NCBI GenBank assembly: GCA_900540005.1
Contig: UQEM01000043.1
Span: 1-18,134 of the forward strand
Length of the DNA stretch: 18,134 bases
DNA from: an uncultured Ruminococcus sp.
GTDB taxonomy: Bacteria; Bacillota; Clostridia; Oscillospirales; Ruminococcaceae
Direction of reading: 5' to 3'
The position numbers and the translations under genes are program-made. The notes beneath the pieces are model-generated. The model did no database searches. It worked only from the letters and a program-made list of their open reading frames with translations, and was not told where the DNA came from. Below, piece by piece: positions 15,065-18,134 of the stretch (the first letter of the stretch is position 1; the number at the start of each line of letters is the position of its first letter).

Positions 15065-16498
15065 ATGTTTGACAGTATTCATGAGGAATGCGGAGTTTTC
15101 GGAATTTACGAAAACAGGAATGCGGACGTGGCTTCGTCGGTTTATTTCGGACTTTACGCACTCCAGCACAGGGGACAGGAAAGCTGCGGCATTACCGTAT
15201 GCGATGACGGGGTATTCACTCACAAGAAAGCGGACGGACTTGTTTCCGATGTATTCAGCCGTGAGGAGCTTGAGCGTCTCGGCAGGGGAAATATGGCGGT
15301 CGGTCACGTCAGATATTCAACGACAGGCGGCAAGAATCACAATAATATCCAGCCGCTTGTCATACGTCATGTAAAGGGAAATCTTGCGCTTGTCCACAAC
15401 GGAAACCTCATCAATGCGGCACAGCTCAGACGTAATTTCGAGTTGTCGGGTGCGATCTTCCACGGAACTTCCGACACAGAGGCGATAGCCTATGAGATAG
15501 TTCGTGAGAGAATACGGAGCAATTCTACGGAAGAAGCTGTCGAGCGCGCAATGCCGAATATAATAGGAGCATATTCATGCATTCTCATGACGGCGACTAA
15601 GCTAATAGCTTTTCGCGATCCGGACGGTTTTCGCCCGCTGTGCATAGGAAAGACTACGGACGGCGCTTATCTCGTGGCATCTGAGTCGTGTGCTCTTGAG
15701 ACTGTGGGAGCTGAGTTCCTGCGTGATGTCAGACCGGGAGAAATAGTGGTCATCGGCAAGGACGGGCTTCGCTCGATCACGACACATTGCCGAAAAAGCA
15801 GTAATATCTGCATTTTTGAGTATATCTACTTTGCGCGTCCTGATTCGGTGATAGAGGGCATTTCGGTTCATCATGCAAGAGTAATGGCAGGCAGGATACT
15901 CGCAAAATACAGCCCCGTTGAGGCCGATATAGTGGTCGGAGTTCCCGATTCCGGTCTTGATGCCGCTCTCGGTTACGCAGAGCAGAGCGGGATTCCCTAC
16001 GGAATAGGCTTTATAAAGAACAAATACATCGGACGGAGTTTCATACAGCCCTCTCAGAATCAGCGTGAGAGCGCGGTTAAAATCAAGCTTAATGCCGTTC
16101 GCGAGAGCGTTCGCGGCAAGAGAGTCATAATGATAGACGATTCCATAGTGCGCGGAACGACCAGTGCGCGAATCGTTCACCTGCTCCGTGAGGCGGGCGC
16201 TTCTGAGGTCCATGTTCGGATCTCGTCACCTGTTTTCAGGCACACCTGCCATTTCGGAACGGATATCGACTCCGAGGAAAACCTCATCGCCAACCATTGC
16301 GAAACGACTGAGGACATAGCAAAATACATCGGTGCAGATTCGCTTGCATATCTTCCGACAGAGGCTCTCAGCGAGCTTATAGGAGGAAAGCAGGAATTCT
16401 GCCGCGGCTGCTTTACAGGGGATTATCCTCTCGATGTTTCGGGAGCAGTCAGCAAGAACAAATTTGATGAGAAAATACATAAGGTTACGGAGGAATAA
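15065..16498 (+). CDS. purF: Amidophosphoribosyltransferase PurF
   Basis: First step of purine synthesis: PRPP plus glutamine gives phosphoribosylamine. 477 aa, full length and of the Bacillus type. An 8-residue propeptide precedes the nucleophile Cys9 (HEECGVFG), exposed by cleavage. The class II amidotransferase domain (9 to about 235) includes HRGQES, GHVRYSTTG and HNGNL. The phosphoribosyltransferase domain has the PRPP motif VIMIDDSIVRGTTS (355-368). The four 4Fe-4S ligands of the oxygen-labile Bacillus enzyme are present: Cys249, Cys395, Cys446 and Cys449. ATG at 15065 follows GAGGTG; the gap after the ANTAR gene is 27 bp without a visible promoter or terminator. Finding purF here, away from other pur genes, places purine nitrogen demand under the same control as gltBD. 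A second purF may exist elsewhere in the genome. Confidence 0.96.
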   Translation: MFDSIHEECGVFGIYENRNADVASSVYFGLYALQHRGQESCGITVCDDGVFTHKKADGLVSDVFSREELERLGRGNMAVGHVRYSTTGGKNHNNIQPLVIRHVKGNLALVHNGNLINAAQLRRNFELSGAIFHGTSDTEAIAYEIVRERIRSNSTEEAVERAMPNIIGAYSCILMTATKLIAFRDPDGFRPLCIGKTTDGAYLVASESCALETVGAEFLRDVRPGEIVVIGKDGLRSITTHCRKSSNICIFEYIYFARPDSVIEGISVHHARVMAGRILAKYSPVEADIVVGVPDSGLDAALGYAEQSGIPYGIGFIKNKYIGRSFIQPSQNQRESAVKIKLNAVRESVRGKRVIMIDDSIVRGTTSARIVHLLREAGASEVHVRISSPVFRHTCHFGTDIDSEENLIANHCETTEDIAKYIGADSLAYLPTEALSELIGGKQEFCRGCFTGDYPLDVSGAVSKNKFDEKIHKVTEE

Positions 16499-16501
16499 GC
16501 A

Positions 16502-18082
16502 ATGTGTACGATAATGGGCTATTGCGGCACAGGTGCAGGAATGGAAAAGGTTACGCGCGGACTTGAAGCAACAGTTTCACGCGGCCCTGACGACTGCCGA
16601 ATAATTGACTTGAAAGACGGCGTTCTCGGATTTCAGAGACTTTCTATCATGGGACTTACTCCCGAGGGAATGCAGCCGTTTGAACTTAATGGCAATTATC
16701 TTGTCTGCAACGGTGAGATCTACGGCTTTGAGAAAATCAAGTCTGAGCTTATTTCAAAGGGCTATACATTTAAAAGCGGCAGCGACTGCGAGGTTCTTCT
16801 GCCGATGTACAAAGAGTACGGCACAGATATGTTTGCAAAGCTTGACGCGGAGTTTGCCTGCATAATTTATGATTCTGCGGCTCATGAATTTATTGCAGCG
16901 CGCGATCCGATAGGAATTCGTCCGCTTTATTACGGTTATGACGAGGATGGAACGATCGCTTTTGCGAGCGAGCCTAAGAATCTCGTTAAACTCTGCAAAA
17001 AAATAATGCCGTTTCCCCCCGGACATTTCTACAAGGACGGCAAGTTCAACTGTTACTGCGATATAACCGCAGTTGACAAGGTTATCTATGACGATCTTGA
17101 AACAGTTTGCTCCAACATTCACGACAAGCTTGTGGCAGGTGTGGAAAAGAGACTTTGTGCCGATGCCAAGGTAGGATTCCTGCTTTCCGGCGGACTTGAT
17201 TCTTCACTGGTCTGCGCGATCGCTCAGAAAAAGAGCGCTGTTCCGATAAAGACATTTGCGATCGGCATGAACACAGACGCTATCGACCTGAAATACGCGA
17301 AACAGGTTGCCGACTACATCGGCAGCGACCATACAGAGGTCATCATAACAAAGGAAAACGTTCTCTCGTCGCTTGAAACTGTCATCAAGCTCCTTGGAAC
17401 ATATGATATCACAACGATTCGCGCAAGCATGGGAATGTATCTGCTGTGTAAGGCTATTCACGAGCAGACCGATATCCGCGTACTGCTGACAGGCGAGATC
17501 TCAGATGAGCTTTTCGGCTATAAGTATACGGATTTTGCACCGTCGGCAGAGGCGTTCCAGCAGGAGTCCGTAAAGCGCGTACACGAGCTTCATATGTATG
17601 ATGTTCTTCGTGCAGACCGCTGTATTTCGGTAAATTCACTTGAAGCGCGAGTTCCGTTCGGAGATCTTGACTTTGTAAAATACGTCATGGCTGTTGATCC
17701 TGAGAAAAAGCTCAACAAGTACAACAAGGGCAAGTATCTGCTTCGTCATGCCTTTGAGGGCGATTATCTTCCCCACGACATACTCTACCGTGAAAAAGCT
17801 GCATTTTCCGATGCAGTCGGACATTCAATGGTTGACTATCTGAAGGAATATGCCGAGGGACTCTACACGGATAAGGAGCTTGAAGAAAAATCGGCAGCTT
17901 ACAGTCATGCAAAGCCCTTCACCAAGGAGTCGCTGCTTTATCGCGAGATATTCGAGAAATATTACCCGAATCAGAGCGAAATGGTGGTTGATTTCTGGAT
18001 GCCCAACAAGGAGTGGGAAGGCTGTAACGTAAACGATCCGTCTGCACGAGTTCTCTCAAACTACGGCGAAAGTGGAAAATAA
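16502..18082 (+). CDS. asnB: Glutamine-dependent asparagine synthetase AsnB
   Basis: Makes asparagine from aspartate, ATP and glutamine nitrogen. 526 aa, close to the E. coli AsnB type. Cys2 directly after the initiator Met is the amidotransferase nucleophile. The N-terminal class II domain includes RGPDD, FQRLSIM, CNGEIY (69-74) and ARDPIGIRPLYYG. The C-terminal synthetase domain contains the ATP pyrophosphatase loop SGGLDSS (229-235) and the family segments GEISDELFGY (331-340) and SLEARVPFGD. The ATG at 16502 lies 3 bp after purF with GGAGG just upstream. It is the last gene of the gltB operon; a palindromic hairpin begins about 12 bp after the stop. All amidotransferase and synthetase motifs appear intact. 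Confidence 0.97.
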   Translation: MCTIMGYCGTGAGMEKVTRGLEATVSRGPDDCRIIDLKDGVLGFQRLSIMGLTPEGMQPFELNGNYLVCNGEIYGFEKIKSELISKGYTFKSGSDCEVLLPMYKEYGTDMFAKLDAEFACIIYDSAAHEFIAARDPIGIRPLYYGYDEDGTIAFASEPKNLVKLCKKIMPFPPGHFYKDGKFNCYCDITAVDKVIYDDLETVCSNIHDKLVAGVEKRLCADAKVGFLLSGGLDSSLVCAIAQKKSAVPIKTFAIGMNTDAIDLKYAKQVADYIGSDHTEVIITKENVLSSLETVIKLLGTYDITTIRASMGMYLLCKAIHEQTDIRVLLTGEISDELFGYKYTDFAPSAEAFQQESVKRVHELHMYDVLRADRCISVNSLEARVPFGDLDFVKYVMAVDPEKKLNKYNKGKYLLRHAFEGDYLPHDILYREKAAFSDAVGHSMVDYLKEYAEGLYTDKELEEKSAAYSHAKPFTKESLLYREIFEKYYPNQSEMVVDFWMPNKEWEGCNVNDPSARVLSNYGESGK

Positions 18083-18134
18083 ATAATGGGATTCTAAAGG
18101 GTTGATAACCCTTTAGCGGATTCCAAAGGCAGAG
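18083..18134 (+). repeat. Palindromic repeat after asnB, cut by the window edge
   Basis: CTAAAGGGTT and AACCCTTTAG (18094-18103 and 18107-18116) form a perfect 10-bp stem on a 3-nt loop. No U-tract follows on the plus strand. The next bases, GGATTCCAAAGGCAGAG, look like the first half of a second hairpin whose partner would lie past 18134. Tandem hairpins of this style are common between genes in ruminococci as I recall them. It may help end or stabilise the asnB transcript. Confidence 0.55.

Overview
The window looks like chromosome from a low-to-mid GC Firmicute of the Ruminococcus type (Oscillospiraceae). The grounds are a type III glutamine synthetase, an ANTAR regulator beside gltBD, strong AAGGAGG-type ribosome binding sites, sigma-A promoters with 17-bp spacers, and the palindromic repeat at the right edge. 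The genus is inferred from gene content and style, not from a search. Almost everything here concerns ammonium assimilation and the spending of glutamine nitrogen.

Left half, minus strand (about 5913 down to 54): a TTGACA/TATACT promoter, a structured leader of about 170 nt, then an ammonium channel fused to a PII domain (amtB-glnK), CTP synthase (pyrG), type III glutamine synthetase (glnN) and a strong terminator. Middle (5914-7132): an AT-rich stretch with a probable lipoprotein gene of unknown function, then a second TTGACA/TAATAT promoter and leader. Right half, plus strand (7133-18082): gltB, gltD, a glutamine-synthetase-like gene, an ANTAR response-regulator-like gene, purF and asnB. 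Start-to-stop gaps in this run are 3 to 27 bp, so it is almost certainly one operon.

The most interesting feature is a probable self-contained nitrogen control circuit. Both promoters read at once into an intrinsic terminator. Both leaders contain hairpins with six-base loops whose first base is A and fourth base is G, the known recognition signature of ANTAR antiterminators. The two longest (7-bp and 10-bp stems) have loops AATGGG and AATGGC. Two short ones at the transcript 5' ends have loops AAGGGA and AAGGAC, and each overlaps the first terminator. In the amtB leader the AATGGG hairpin also overlaps a second terminator. The likely reader of these hairpins is encoded in the gltB operon, so the operon would control itself and the ammonium uptake operon.

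The ANTAR protein has a receiver-like domain without the phosphorylatable Asp or the acidic pair, so it probably does not respond to a histidine kinase. The gene directly upstream, 12 bp away, encodes a glutamine-synthetase fold that keeps several substrate-side residues but has lost several catalytic and metal-binding ones. My inference is that this degenerate synthetase senses glutamine or glutamate and passes the signal to the ANTAR protein. The enzymes under this control would be the importer with its PII sensor, the working synthetase (GlnN), glutamate synthase, and three glutamine amidotransferases (PyrG, PurF, AsnB). No tRNA, rRNA, CRISPR, transposase or phage genes were seen.
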